From the NCBI GenBank assembly GCA_013216015.1, contig JABSOI010000025.1, forward strand, positions 1 through 64,000: a stretch of 64,000 nt of DNA, read 5' to 3'. Made by a program: the position numbers and the translations under genes. The stretch's first letter is position 1, and the number at the start of each line of letters is the position of its first letter. The notes under the pieces were generated by a model, which worked only from the letters and a program-made list of their open reading frames with translations, searched no databases and was not told where the DNA came from. Positions 28,735 to 37,438 of this stretch are shown here, one piece after another. This DNA comes from Alteromonadaceae bacterium. GTDB lineage: Bacteria > Pseudomonadota > Gammaproteobacteria > Enterobacterales > Alteromonadaceae.

Positions 28735-29005
28735 GTTATGTTCGTCAGACCCGAATTGCACTTAGTTATGTTGGTCAGACCCGAATGGCACTTAGTTAAG
28801 GGTTATTAATATATAAATCAACATAGTAGCGTCATATGTGAAGTTACATTGCTTTAAATTAATTGTTGTAATTAAAAGGAGGTCTTTTAAATATCACAAA
28901 GTTATGATTTTAAATCCGAAATAATCTTTTTACGAAATCATAATAACATGTTGATTCTTTAGGTTTTTTATTAACAAAGTGCCATTCTGGTCGGGCCTAC
29001 ATAAC
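28735..29005. mobile_element. MITE-like element with 34-bp inverted ends and a duplicated left end
   Basis: The left end GTTATGTTGGTCAGACCCGA.. (28765-28798) matches the reverse complement of the right end (28972-29005) at about 28 of 34 bases, both containing GAATGGCACTT. The left end is present twice in tandem (28735-28768 and 28765-28798). The interior is AT-rich and non-coding. The GGTC-GGCCTACATAAC end resembles the end of the 244-bp element at 25136 and 30973, so the two families may share a transposase. Confidence 0.75.
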
Positions 29006-29105
29006 AGTTAAAATTTTTAGTATGTAGTAAACTACTAATAGAATTTTTTGAATGTCTACTTCAAATAAACTAACAGCCCTTTTTCAATACAATTCGTTAA
29101 CAGTT

Positions 29106-29897
29106 TTATTTCTTCGATAAAAATGCTTTTGAAACTCTAATAAATTCTTTTTTATTAATGCCTTCATGTGCTCCATGTGGGACATTTGGCAATATCCAAA
29201 GGTCCGACTTTTGTAAATGCCTTCTGGCACGGGCAACTTCTTCGAGTGGAACACCGGAGTCATCATCACCTGAAACAATTAGAACGTCGTGTTTAATGCG
29301 CTTTAGTTCGTCATCACTCAATCTCGTTGAATAGTTTTTAAACTGTTCAAATAGAGCAATAATTTGATCCTCGTTACGATGAGCATCTCGAATCCACGAG
29401 AACTGCTCAATTTTGTCATATGTAAACCCTTTTTCTACTTCGGGGTAATCTTTAATATTCCAACTACCCAAAGACCCAATCGTTACCATTGATTCAATAA
29501 GATAAGGATTAATTAAAGACAGTTGATAAAGAACATCTCCTCCATAACTGAAGCCGATTGCTTTTATTTTTTCCAGTTTTAAATACAGAATTAATGCATT
29601 TAGATCTTCTGCAACTGTTTTAATTGATAGTGTTTCTGTAAACGTATCTGATTTTCCATGCCCATTTAAATCAATTAAATATACTTCATAATTGTCAATA
29701 TAGTCATCAACATAAGGGTGCCAAGATTTTAAAGAAGCGGTATATCCGTGTAGAAGAAATAACGGTTTTCCTTTTCCATATACTTCGTAATAAATATTTT
29801 TTCCGTTAACTGAAACTGTTTCAGTTTTAGTTGGTATTTGAGCGAAACAGTATGTTGACATTAAAGCTCCAATTAATAGAATAGTGATTTTTTTCAT
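29106..29897 (-). CDS. Exported alpha/beta-fold hydrolase
   Basis: 263 residues with a signal peptide (about 1-19, ending YCFA) followed by a compact alpha/beta hydrolase. The oxyanion motif is LLHGYTAS (48-55), the nucleophile elbow GFSYGG places Ser117, an acidic residue lies in SGDDDSGVP (about 214-222) and His in VPHGAHEG (about 243-246). The substrate is not evident; esterase or lactonase activity are possibilities for this type. It stands alone between a MITE and a long empty stretch. The Lys/Ile-rich sequence is somewhat Bacteroidota-like in style, so transfer is possible, but this is only an impression. Confidence 0.85.
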   Translation of the reverse strand: MKKITILLIGALMSTYCFAQIPTKTETVSVNGKNIYYEVYGKGKPLFLLHGYTASLKSWHPYVDDYIDNYEVYLIDLNGHGKSDTFTETLSIKTVAEDLNALILYLKLEKIKAIGFSYGGDVLYQLSLINPYLIESMVTIGSLGSWNIKDYPEVEKGFTYDKIEQFSWIRDAHRNEDQIIALFEQFKNYSTRLSDDELKRIKHDVLIVSGDDDSGVPLEEVARARRHLQKSDLWILPNVPHGAHEGINKKEFIRVSKAFLSKK

Positions 29898-30311
29898 ATG
29901 TATTTCGTTAATCCAATTACAGGGTTAGTTAATTAAGGGAATTTAAAATTCATGGTTCATCCAGTTAAAAAAATTAAATTGGTGAATTGTCATTTGGTTT
30001 TCACAAATTTAAATCCTTGCATAAATTATGATCATACTTGATAAGATAGTAACTATAAGTAATAAGGACAAGTACCTTTCAATTCAAGAATAAAAGCTTT
30101 TTTAACTCCATCGTAGTCACGAAATTAATTGTCTAAGATTAGTCCTTTTCTTCAAACATTATTATTCGAAAGGTGGTTTTATAGAACATGCAATGAGTGG
30201 CTCTAAAGTATGATTTTTATTTAAACAAATAAAACTTAACTAGCGTTGTTAATGAGGACGATTATTAATTTAAACTTTACATCAGACATTAGATGTCCGA
30301 CCTCCGTTCAA
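29898..30311. other. Intergenic stretch without a gene
   Basis: About 410 bases with no convincing frame on either strand. The only supported signal is the promoter at its right end, listed separately. Confidence 0.5.
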
Positions 30312-30340
30312 TTGACGCGCCTACTAAAAGCGCTTACAAT
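30312..30340 (+). promoter_or_regulatory. Sigma-70-type promoter of the pilin gene
   Basis: A -35 element TTGACG (30312-30317), a 17-bp spacer and a -10 element TACAAT (30335-30340) lie about 60 bases before the pilin start. This is close to consensus and unusually strong for this window. Confidence 0.7.
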
Positions 30341-30399
30341 GTCTTTGTTTTTACTCGTAATTTTTAAAACATAGTTACATAATCTATATAGAATGGGGA

Positions 30400-30882
30400 T
30401 TGAAATTGTATCATTTAAAAAAACAACAAGGTTTCACCTTAATTGAGTTGGTAGTAGTTATTGTTATTTTGGGTATTTTAGCCGCTACAGCAGCGCCTAA
30501 GTTTATCGATTTAACAGGTGATGCCCGAAAATCTACGCTGCAAGGCGTAAAAGGGGCGCTTGAAGGGGCTAACAACATGGTCTTCAGTAAAGCGATTATA
30601 GATGGTGCGGCAAATAAAAAGTGGACGTCCCCGGGAGAAAACGGCTACGACTATTTGCTTACGTGGGGCTACCTGAGAAGTCATGGCAATCCTTCTTTCG
30701 TAACCGCTTTTCGTGATACAACCGGTCTAACGAAAGAGGAGTGGGATTTTGTTATTGTAGGTGATACCAGTACAACTATTACAGCCGCAGGCTCTACGAA
30801 GAGTGATTGTCAGGTTCTTTATGAAGATGCAACAGCGGCAGGTGAGCGTCCGACTATTACCGTTACCGGTAGCGGCTGTTAA
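30400..30882 (+). CDS. MSHA-type IV pilin-like protein, orphan gene
   Basis: 160 residues. The prepilin peptidase site is G-FTLIELVVVIVILGILAA after a short positively charged leader (LKKQQG), so cleavage precedes the Phe and the first helix is the pilin assembly helix. A Cys pair near the C-terminus (SDCQVL and GSGC) fits the disulfide-bounded D-region of type IV pilins. The sequence after the helix (APKFIDLTGDARKSTLQGVK) is like MshA. Starts are TTG: 30400 as given, or 30406, which has better spacing from GGGG at 30395-30398. No pilus assembly genes are nearby, so it is an orphan or extra pilin supplied to an assembly system encoded elsewhere. Confidence 0.85.
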   Translation: MKLYHLKKQQGFTLIELVVVIVILGILAATAAPKFIDLTGDARKSTLQGVKGALEGANNMVFSKAIIDGAANKKWTSPGENGYDYLLTWGYLRSHGNPSFVTAFRDTTGLTKEEWDFVIVGDTSTTITAAGSTKSDCQVLYEDATAAGERPTITVTGSGC

Positions 30883-30885
30883 AAT

Positions 30886-30909
30886 AAAGATAGAAAGATA
30901 GAAAGATAG
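30886..30909. repeat. 8-bp tandem repeat after the pilin gene
   Basis: AAAGATAG is present three times head to tail (30886-30893, 30894-30901, 30902-30909), four bases after the pilin stop codon. Confidence 0.9.
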
Positions 30910-30972
30910 GGGTCGGGTTGCTTATCTAATAATACTTTTTCTTCTAAACGACAGGGGACACATGGCTGCATA

Positions 30973-31216
30973 GGGTCGGACCTACATAACAGGCTGAATT
31001 TCTTTCGTTTTGTATGAAAAACAAGTCATTAATTTAGTTTAAACGTATGTTTTCACCATACAAATTACTACTTTAAGACTCATTCCTGAGTTTTGTGTGC
31101 GAATGTTTGTTATTAAAGATGCTATTTTGTACCTCAAAACATACTTTTAAGCAGATTTATTTGCTTGTAATTCATCTATTTCCGTAGTGAGTGAATAGGT
31201 TAGATAGCACCGACCC
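30973..31216. mobile_element. 244-bp MITE-like element, copy 2
   Basis: It starts GGGTCGGACCTACATAAC and ends CACCGACCC, and aligns along its whole length with the copy at 25136-25379. The right inverted end is degenerate (GCACCGACCC instead of GGTCCGACCC). No coding capacity. Confidence 0.85.
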
Positions 31217-31282
31217 CGAATGCTCAATCCATCACTTTGTAACACGAAACTATCTAATAATATAAATAAAAACTGGTGTTTT

Positions 31283-31395
31283 GATGGGTTACGCCTTCGG
31301 CTAACCCATCCTGTCATAGGAAAGTAAACTAAAGACCAATAAAACAATGTATTACAGCCGTAGCCTCACTTAACTGGTGCATAGCCAATAACAAC
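31283..31395. repeat. REP unit and partial MITE end
   Basis: A single REP unit (31283-31310, GATGGGTTACGCC..GGCTAACCCATC) is followed by CACTTAACTGGTGCATAGCCAAT near 31370-31392. That matches the right terminal repeat of the element at 39649-39904. The left half is absent, so this is a deleted copy. Confidence 0.7.
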
Positions 31396-31478
31396 AAAAT
31401 AATGGGGCTAGGTTAAAATTAAACAAGAAAAATGGGGGCGCGACCCGATATTCATAACGAAAAGCAAAACAAAAACAC

Positions 31479-31709
31479 TTAACTTTCCTCATCGTCAATA
31501 TATTCCCACATTTCATTTTGATGCAACAAAATGGGATCTGCATTTTGACGGATAAATTCATCAACCGGTATTGTGTCGATCAATTGTGGTCGTTTCACTT
31601 TCACTTGTTTTCCATTTATGAATATCCATTCGTATTTTTTTGGCGTTCACGTTTTGCTTTTCTTTTTGCCGCCTTCTGAGCGTTAGTCAATTTTTTTTAT
31701 TTTAGCCAT
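31479..31709 (-). pseudogene. Frameshifted small conserved protein gene
   Basis: From ATG 31709 the frame stops early, but a one-base shift in a T-run (about 31691-31698) restores KLTNAQKAAKRKAKRERQ. A second shift near 31632-31640 restores KKYEWIFINGKQVKVKRP and continues to DEES-stop at 31479. Joined, it is a roughly 75-residue soluble protein with a very basic N-terminal half (AAKRKAKRERQKK) and a Trp-containing acidic tail (NEMWEYIDDEES). Both defects are in homopolymers, so sequencing error is possible. Function unknown. Confidence 0.55.
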
Positions 31710-31846
31710 ATGTCTAAATTCCTATATCAAATCATGGGTCATAACTACCAGTGTCAGGTATCTCTTTCAGGGCTAAGCGATGACACACCTGGCCCGAAAT
31801 TAACTTATCCTCTATAACGATTTCAATCATAGGTCCTGATTTGTGC

Positions 31847-34800
31847 CTATGTTATTTTACTTACGTTAACCTTCATCCGTCCACAAACCATTAACAAATA
31901 CTTTCTACCCGGTTGACGCCAGGCAGCAGCAAGCAATAACAATATCAGGAATAACATTGATATACTGCCACCACTTTTCTTTTCTGTATTAATCACCACC
32001 ACAGGCTTAACGAGAGATACTGTGCTAATACCAGTTGCTGTGAAGCTATAATTCCCCAAATTATCAACAACACCCGTTTGGGTCGTGCCGTCAGGAAAAA
32101 TCACCGTCACGCTGGCGCCGGGCTGGCCTGAGCCAGAGACGGTCCACGTGGTATTTGCAATTTGTGCCTCAGGGGACGTCGATGTTGGCACGTCGCTAAT
32201 TGGTGATAAATCAACCGTAGTTACAACAAGGTTTGATAGTACTGGTGAGCGCAAAGGTGATAAAGAATACAGCTGTGCTTTCCAACGCAGATCTCCATTA
32301 CCATCATCTGGAAAGTTAAACAAGACATCTGGCTGTACCTTGTGCCACTTAACGCCCCCATTATTGGTCAGGTAATAATCAATCGCTGTATTGCGGGTTG
32401 TGCTGGTATTAACTTGCGCAGTTGCGCTAATTTTCGCTGCCTTTATTACACTCTCATCACCATTTATTTTCAATGATGTTAAAGTATTGCTATCAGTGCG
32501 ATAACTTATTTGTTGATACACCTTGTTCTGACCATGATTTCCTGCGATAAGATCAAGGTCTCCATCGCGTTCAATATCAGCCATTGCCAACGCCCAGGTG
32601 CTATCTTTTTTACTGCCAATATCGATACCAGTAGCGCTGAAGCCACCATTGCCATCACCTTCATACAGCTTATTGGTCAGGCCATCATTACCAGTGATAA
32701 GGTCAAGGTCACCGTCGCCGTCGAAATCGGCCAGCGCTAGCGAAGTCGTGCTATCTGTTTCATTGCCAATGGCTGTGCCAGCTAAAAATCCGCCATTGCC
32801 ATCGCCTAAATACAACTTATTGGTTTGCTCATAATTGCCTGCGATAAGATCAAGATCGCCGTCGCCGTTGATGTCGCCCAACACTAATGCATGGGTTTTA
32901 TCTGTTTCACTGCCAATGGATGTGTCGGCTAAAAAGCCGCCATTACCATCGCCTAAGTACAGATTATTCGTTTGTTCTTCATTGCCCGTGATAATGTCCA
33001 GTTTGCCATCGTTGTTAATATCGACCAAAGCAAGTGCATAGGTGAAATCTGTATCATCGCCAATATCAGTGCCCGTTAAAAAGCCGCCATTGCCATCACC
33101 TAAATACAACTTATTGGTCTGGCCAGCATTGCCCGTAATAAGGTCAAGGACGCCGTCACCGTTGATGTCGTCCAGTGCCAGGGCATGGGTGGCATCTGTA
33201 TCATCGCCAATATCGTTGCCAGTGCCACTAAAGCCACCATTGCCATCACCTAAATACAACTTATTGGTCTGGCCATTATTGCCCGTGATAAGGTCAAGGT
33301 TACCATCACCGTCAATGTCGTCCAATGCTAACGATATTGTGGAATCTGTTTCACTGCCTATATCGCTGCCCGTTGTACTATAACCGCCAGTACCATTGCC
33401 TAAATACAATTTGTTGGTTTCGTTATTGTTACCAGAGATAAGGTCAAGGTTACCGTCACCGTTGATATCCTTCTGCGCTAACGCAAAGGTGGTATCTGTT
33501 TCAGTGCCAATAGTGTTACCCATGGCGTTAAAGCTATCAATGCCACTCCATAAATAAAGTTTATTAGCATGGCTAGTATTGCCGGCGATAAGGTCAAAGT
33601 CTCCGTCACCGTCGATGTCTCCCAACGCTAGCGAAAACGTGCTATTTACTTCACTGTCTATCTCGCTGCCAATGGTGCTAAAACCGCCATTGCCATCACC
33701 AAAATACAACTTACTGGTCTGGTAAAAGTTGCCTGTGATAAGGTCAAGGTCGCCGTCACCGTTGATATCACCCAACGCGAGTGACAAAGTTGTATCGGTT
33801 TCAGTGCCTATAGCACTGGCGACACTAAAACCGCCCGCGCCATCGCCTAAATATAACTTATTGGTTACGTTATGGTTGGCCGTGATAACGTCAAGTTTTC
33901 CGTCGCCGTTAACATCAGCCATTGCTATCACATAGGTACTGTCTATTTCAGGCCCTATGGCGCTGCCGACACTAAAACCGCCAGTGCCGTCGCCTAAATA
34001 CAACTTATTGGTGCCACTATGGTTGCCCGTGATAAGGTCAAGCTTGCCATCACCGTTGACATCACCCAATGCTATCGTAAAGGTATTATCTGTTTCATTG
34101 CCAATGATGCTACCGCTGCTAAAGCCGCCATTGCCATCGTTCAAATACAGTTTGTTGCTGTTCTCACGCACAATAAGGTCCAGATCGCCATCGCCGTCGA
34201 CGTCCCCCAGTGCGATCGCATAGGTGTAAGTTATGTCACTAACGATGGTGCTGCCAGCGCTCAAGCCACCAGTGCCATCGCCTAAATACAACTTGCTAAG
34301 AGAGCCACTAGTGATCAGGTCAAGATTGCCGTCGCCATTAATATCGCCCAGTGCTAGTGAATCGGTGTAATCTATTTCACTGTCAATGGCTGTGCCTGTG
34401 CCGCTGAAGCCGCCATCGCCATCGCCATCGCCTAAATATAGTTTGTTGGTTTCGTCACCATTGACAGCGATAAGGTCAAGGTTGCCGTCGCCATTAAAAT
34501 CGCCCAGTGCTACCGCCAAGGTATGGTCTGTTTCACTTCCAATATTGCTGCTTGTACTGAAGCCCTTATCGCCAGTCCCTAAATATACTCTATTGCTATG
34601 GTCTAAATAAGATAAGTCATAATCATCATTACCCACAATAAGGTCAATGTAACCGTCACCATTGAGATCGCCAACAACCAGGGAATTGGTGTCCTCAGTT
34701 TCGCTGCCGATATCGAGACCCGTGGCGCTAAAACCACCAGAACCATCATTTAGATACAGCTTGGTGGTCTGGTCAAAATAATTGCCAGTGATAAGATCCA

Positions 34801-35851
34801 GTTCACCGTCCCCATTGACATCAACCAGGACGATGTCCAATGTGATATCGGTTTCAGTGCCGATGTCGCTACCGGTGGCACTAAAACCGCCACCGCCATC
34901 ACCTAAATACAACTTATTGGTCTGGCCCGAATTACCTGCGATAATATCAAGGTTACCATCGCCGTTGATGTCAGCCAGTTCAATATCATAGGTGTAATCC
35001 ATTTCACTGCCAATAGCGGTACCCGAAGCACTAAAACCGCCATTACCATCGCCAAGATACAACTTATTGGTCTTGTCAAGGTCCCCCGTTACCAAGTCAA
35101 GAGCACCATCGCCATTGATATCTGCCAACGCTAACGCTTGGGTAGTATCGGTTTCGCTGCCAATGATTGTGCCTGTGGCGCTAAACCCACCAATACCATC
35201 GCCTAAATACAGTCTATTGTGCTCAACATTGCCGGTGATAAGGTCTAGAGCGCCATCACTATTGATGTCCGCCAGCGCTAGTGAAAAGGTCCTGTCGTGT
35301 TCATATCCGATCCAGCTAGGCGCATCAAAATTTCCGGTTCCATCGCCCAAATACAGCTTATTGATGTCGTGATTATTGCCCGCGATAATATCGAGTTTAC
35401 CGTCACCGTTAATGTCGTGCACTATTATCGCGCGAGTGCTATCTGTTTGGGCGCCGATATCACTACTAGTTGCGCTAAAACCGCCATTGCCATCGCCTAA
35501 ATACAGTTTATTGGTGCTAAAATGAGTGGCTTTAATAAGATCGATATTTCCGTCGCCATTAATATCAGCCAATACCTGTGCAACGGTACCCTCTACACCA
35601 CTTTCAATGGTATTGCCGGGGGTATTTTCATCGAACAATTTTTGAGATCGTGATTTGCGCAACGCCAAATAAGCCGCTTGCTTTTGCACCGACCAATTCG
35701 CGGTCGTTTTAGTGCTGTCCATCAAGACTTGTGTTGAAAAATCTTCGGTATAATCGGTGGCCTGTATACCAAGGGGGATCAAACAGAATACGACCAGTAA
35801 TTGACTAAAAAACGTAACCCATCTTGTATTACTATTTACAACATTATTCAA
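31847..35851 (-). CDS. Giant FG-GAP/VCBS repeat protein with GlyGly-CTERM tail
   Basis: 1334 residues: a signal peptide (about 1-31, ending GIQA), a short leader, then 21 tandem repeats of about 45-50 residues (roughly 70-1115). Each has a calcium-binding-like DINGDGxLDLITGN loop followed by TNKLYLGDGNGGFS. After these come a non-repeat region, an Ig-like segment (SGSGQPGASVTVIFPDG) and a C-terminal sorting signal with SGGSISMLFLILLLLAAAWR (about 1293-1312) and basic residues. That tail matches the GlyGly-CTERM type processed by rhombosortase, predicting type II secretion and surface release. FG-GAP repeats form a seven-bladed propeller, so 21 suggests three propellers. Seventeen extra residues follow the sorting signal, which is unusual. 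Role unknown; adhesion or ligand binding is plausible. Confidence 0.85.
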   Translation of the reverse strand: MNNVVNSNTRWVTFFSQLLVVFCLIPLGIQATDYTEDFSTQVLMDSTKTTANWSVQKQAAYLALRKSRSQKLFDENTPGNTIESGVEGTVAQVLADINGDGNIDLIKATHFSTNKLYLGDGNGGFSATSSDIGAQTDSTRAIIVHDINGDGKLDIIAGNNHDINKLYLGDGTGNFDAPSWIGYEHDRTFSLALADINSDGALDLITGNVEHNRLYLGDGIGGFSATGTIIGSETDTTQALALADINGDGALDLVTGDLDKTNKLYLGDGNGGFSASGTAIGSEMDYTYDIELADINGDGNLDIIAGNSGQTNKLYLGDGGGGFSATGSDIGTETDITLDIVLVDVNGDGELDLITGNYFDQTTKLYLNDGSGGFSATGLDIGSETEDTNSLVVGDLNGDGYIDLIVGNDDYDLSYLDHSNRVYLGTGDKGFSTSSNIGSETDHTLAVALGDFNGDGNLDLIAVNGDETNKLYLGDGDGDGGFSGTGTAIDSEIDYTDSLALGDINGDGNLDLITSGSLSKLYLGDGTGGLSAGSTIVSDITYTYAIALGDVDGDGDLDLIVRENSNKLYLNDGNGGFSSGSIIGNETDNTFTIALGDVNGDGKLDLITGNHSGTNKLYLGDGTGGFSVGSAIGPEIDSTYVIAMADVNGDGKLDVITANHNVTNKLYLGDGAGGFSVASAIGTETDTTLSLALGDINGDGDLDLITGNFYQTSKLYFGDGNGGFSTIGSEIDSEVNSTFSLALGDIDGDGDFDLIAGNTSHANKLYLWSGIDSFNAMGNTIGTETDTTFALAQKDINGDGNLDLISGNNNETNKLYLGNGTGGYSTTGSDIGSETDSTISLALDDIDGDGNLDLITGNNGQTNKLYLGDGNGGFSGTGNDIGDDTDATHALALDDINGDGVLDLITGNAGQTNKLYLGDGNGGFLTGTDIGDDTDFTYALALVDINNDGKLDIITGNEEQTNNLYLGDGNGGFLADTSIGSETDKTHALVLGDINGDGDLDLIAGNYEQTNKLYLGDGNGGFLAGTAIGNETDSTTSLALADFDGDGDLDLITGNDGLTNKLYEGDGNGGFSATGIDIGSKKDSTWALAMADIERDGDLDLIAGNHGQNKVYQQISYRTDSNTLTSLKINGDESVIKAAKISATAQVNTSTTRNTAIDYYLTNNGGVKWHKVQPDVLFNFPDDGNGDLRWKAQLYSLSPLRSPVLSNLVVTTVDLSPISDVPTSTSPEAQIANTTWTVSGSGQPGASVTVIFPDGTTQTGVVDNLGNYSFTATGISTVSLVKPVVVINTEKKSGGSISMLFLILLLLAAAWRQPGRKYLLMVCGRMKVNVSKIT

Positions 35852-36342
35852 ACCAAACTACCTCTTTGAAACATCAATGTATGCCTTACTATAGGTTTAT
35901 AATGACTAAGCAGCCAATTTAACCCTCATTATTTTGGGGCGGATTATGACAGAACTGCAACAACAGTAAAGAAAGCGCTTTCATTTTTTTAAAATGGAAT
36001 TTTGTTTGTTCTTACCATGTGACATTAACAAAAAAAATAACAGCATTATCAATGCACTATGATTTTGTGCGGAATTTATAGAATGGTTTTAGTCGGGATC
36101 AACCCACTACTGGCCGGAAGTTAGATTTTGTCAGCTTAACGTCCAATAAACTTTGCATTTTTAGTAGTAGGATGTGGTTAGCCGTAGGCGTAAACCATCA
36201 ATTTATCTGTTAATAATTACTTTGATAATCACCTGAATAATATAAAATTAGGATATTGAACGTGCGCAATCAATATAAGTTTTTGAACTATTTAAAAGTT
36301 TGAGTGATGGGTTACGCCGTACGGCTAACCCATCCTACACAA
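35852..36342. repeat. Intergenic stretch with two REP units
   Basis: About 490 bases without a gene. A degenerate REP unit lies at 36171-36199 (GATGTGGTTAGCC..GGCGTAAACCATC) and an intact one at 36306-36334, in inverted arrangement about 107 bases apart. The unit at 36306 ends 9 bases before the lipoprotein stop codon, where it could act as a transcript end. Confidence 0.75.
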
Positions 36343-36747
36343 CTACTCCAAGTCAGTGGGTGTTGCCAATGATAACCACTTATGAATTTTCATTACCGTA
36401 CAAGACCCACCTCTACTGAAGTTTGCGTCTGTGGTTATTTTGCTGCCACGGGCAACGCAATTAGCACCGCCTTTGCCGTCAATAAGAATATGACTCATTG
36501 CCCAATCAGCGTCACAAAAACCCACCATTGATAACTTAAAAGCTTCCCGACGGTAATTGTATATAAGCAAGACATTACCATCACCTTCAATTTGTCCCCA
36601 ACCGCTAATTTTACATACCTGAGTAACTGCCTCACCTTGTCGGGGATCTACTTTTTCAAGCTCTGCTGACACATTTTCAGATGTAGAACTACAGGCACTA
36701 ACGAGTAAACTTAATGTTAGTGCGATTAATTTAGTGGCTATTTTCAT
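36343..36747 (-). CDS. Small lipoprotein, DUF6491-like
   Basis: 134 residues with a lipobox LVSAC (Cys19). The mature part has four cysteines (in VCKISGW, GFCDADW, ANCVARG, GSCTVMK) and a strand-rich pattern similar to the DUF6491 lipoprotein family common in marine gammaproteobacteria. The family match is from memory of its pattern, and the function is not known. It may be transcribed with the scarred curli/glycan region upstream, but 62 bases separate it from the chimeric fragment. Confidence 0.65.
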   Translation of the reverse strand: MKIATKLIALTLSLLVSACSSTSENVSAELEKVDPRQGEAVTQVCKISGWGQIEGDGNVLLIYNYRREAFKLSMVGFCDADWAMSHILIDGKGGANCVARGSKITTDANFSRGGSCTVMKIHKWLSLATPTDLE

Positions 36748-36809
36748 ATTGCTTATCCATTATTATTTAAACAAGTTTGTGGTATTTTGCTTTTGGAGAT
36801 ATTTGCTTC

Positions 36810-37145
36810 TTAAAATGATAATTCACAGAAACCTAGTTCATCAACCATAATCATTAATATATCAGGCTTTCGATGTTTTTTAGCTAACCCGTTAAACTTT
36901 AAGGACAAAATTTCCCATGCGGGTTTATTTGCTTCTATCGCAAAGTTCCAGGTAGAAATTATTTTAGGGGTCGTAGAAATTTTTAAGGATGCTTCACCAG
37001 TAACCGACTTGCCTGTAGTAGACTTACCTGTAACAGAATGGCCTGTCACAGACAAAGCATTAACCGTATTTGATGTTACCCCGGCCAGTAATGCTGCCGA
37101 TGATTTTAGGAAATTTCTTCTATTATTCATTATTTTGCATTCCAT
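36810..37145 (-). pseudogene. Chimeric remnant: glycosylasparaginase N-terminus joined to sulfatase N-terminus
   Basis: 111 residues. A Tat-type signal (NRRNFLKSSAALLAG) and linker lead into ISTWNFAIEANKPAWEIL (about 65-82), which matches the start of secreted N4-(GlcNAc)-L-asparaginases. It then switches to KPDILMIMVDELGFCELSF (93-111), which matches the first strand and metal-binding start of a type I sulfatase (usual form PNILFIMVDDLGYGDLS) and stops. Neither catalytic domain is present. The simplest reading is an internal deletion that fused two genes of a glycan-degradation locus. The linker has VTGKS-type 5-residue repeats. It lies 5 bases after the CBM9-like remnant. Confidence 0.75.
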
Positions 37146-37150
37146 TAATA

Positions 37151-37438
37151 TCAGAGTTTTTTGAGCTGACCTTCTTGGTTAATAACATGAGCAATAGCCG
37201 TATTGGGGTTCACTAGAAAAATCTCATACCCCATATGCGTTTTTGTGATCCTTGGCTTTAATTCAGTGTCATTAACAATAAAAGGTAAGCTGATCAATTG
37301 CGCTATTTTTGCAGCATAGTCACCATGCAACTTATGATGCTCCAGCTGTTGTCTATATAAGTAAAACAAACTTTGTTTAACTAATTCATCTTGGTCTTGT
37401 TGAAAAACATCCGTTCCAATATGGTCAGTAGAAAATTA
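37151..37438 (-). pseudogene. Read-through tail of the CBM9-like domain after a premature stop
   Basis: Directly after the TAA at 37436-37438 the same frame continues without interruption for 94 codons, from FSTDHIGTDVFQQDQDELV to the stop at 37151. An internal TTG (about 37369) could start a 72-residue product. This segment resembles the C-terminal tail normally attached to this type of CBM9-like protein. It indicates that the upstream fusion gene once extended to 37151 and was shortened by a nonsense change. Confidence 0.65.

Noticed and set aside
31147-31564. Two minus-strand frames of 64-66 aa
   Set aside because: They run through the MITE end and REP unit and through the decayed small gene, so they are read out of repeats.
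32085-35500. Many plus-strand frames (60-110 aa) opposite the FG-GAP gene
   Set aside because: They are antisense shadows of the repeated GDINGDG codons, not genes; they share repetitive Pro/Ser-rich composition.
31847-35851. Regular repeats considered as a CRISPR array
   Set aside because: The roughly 145-bp period codes for FG-GAP protein repeats in one frame, without constant direct repeats and variable spacers.
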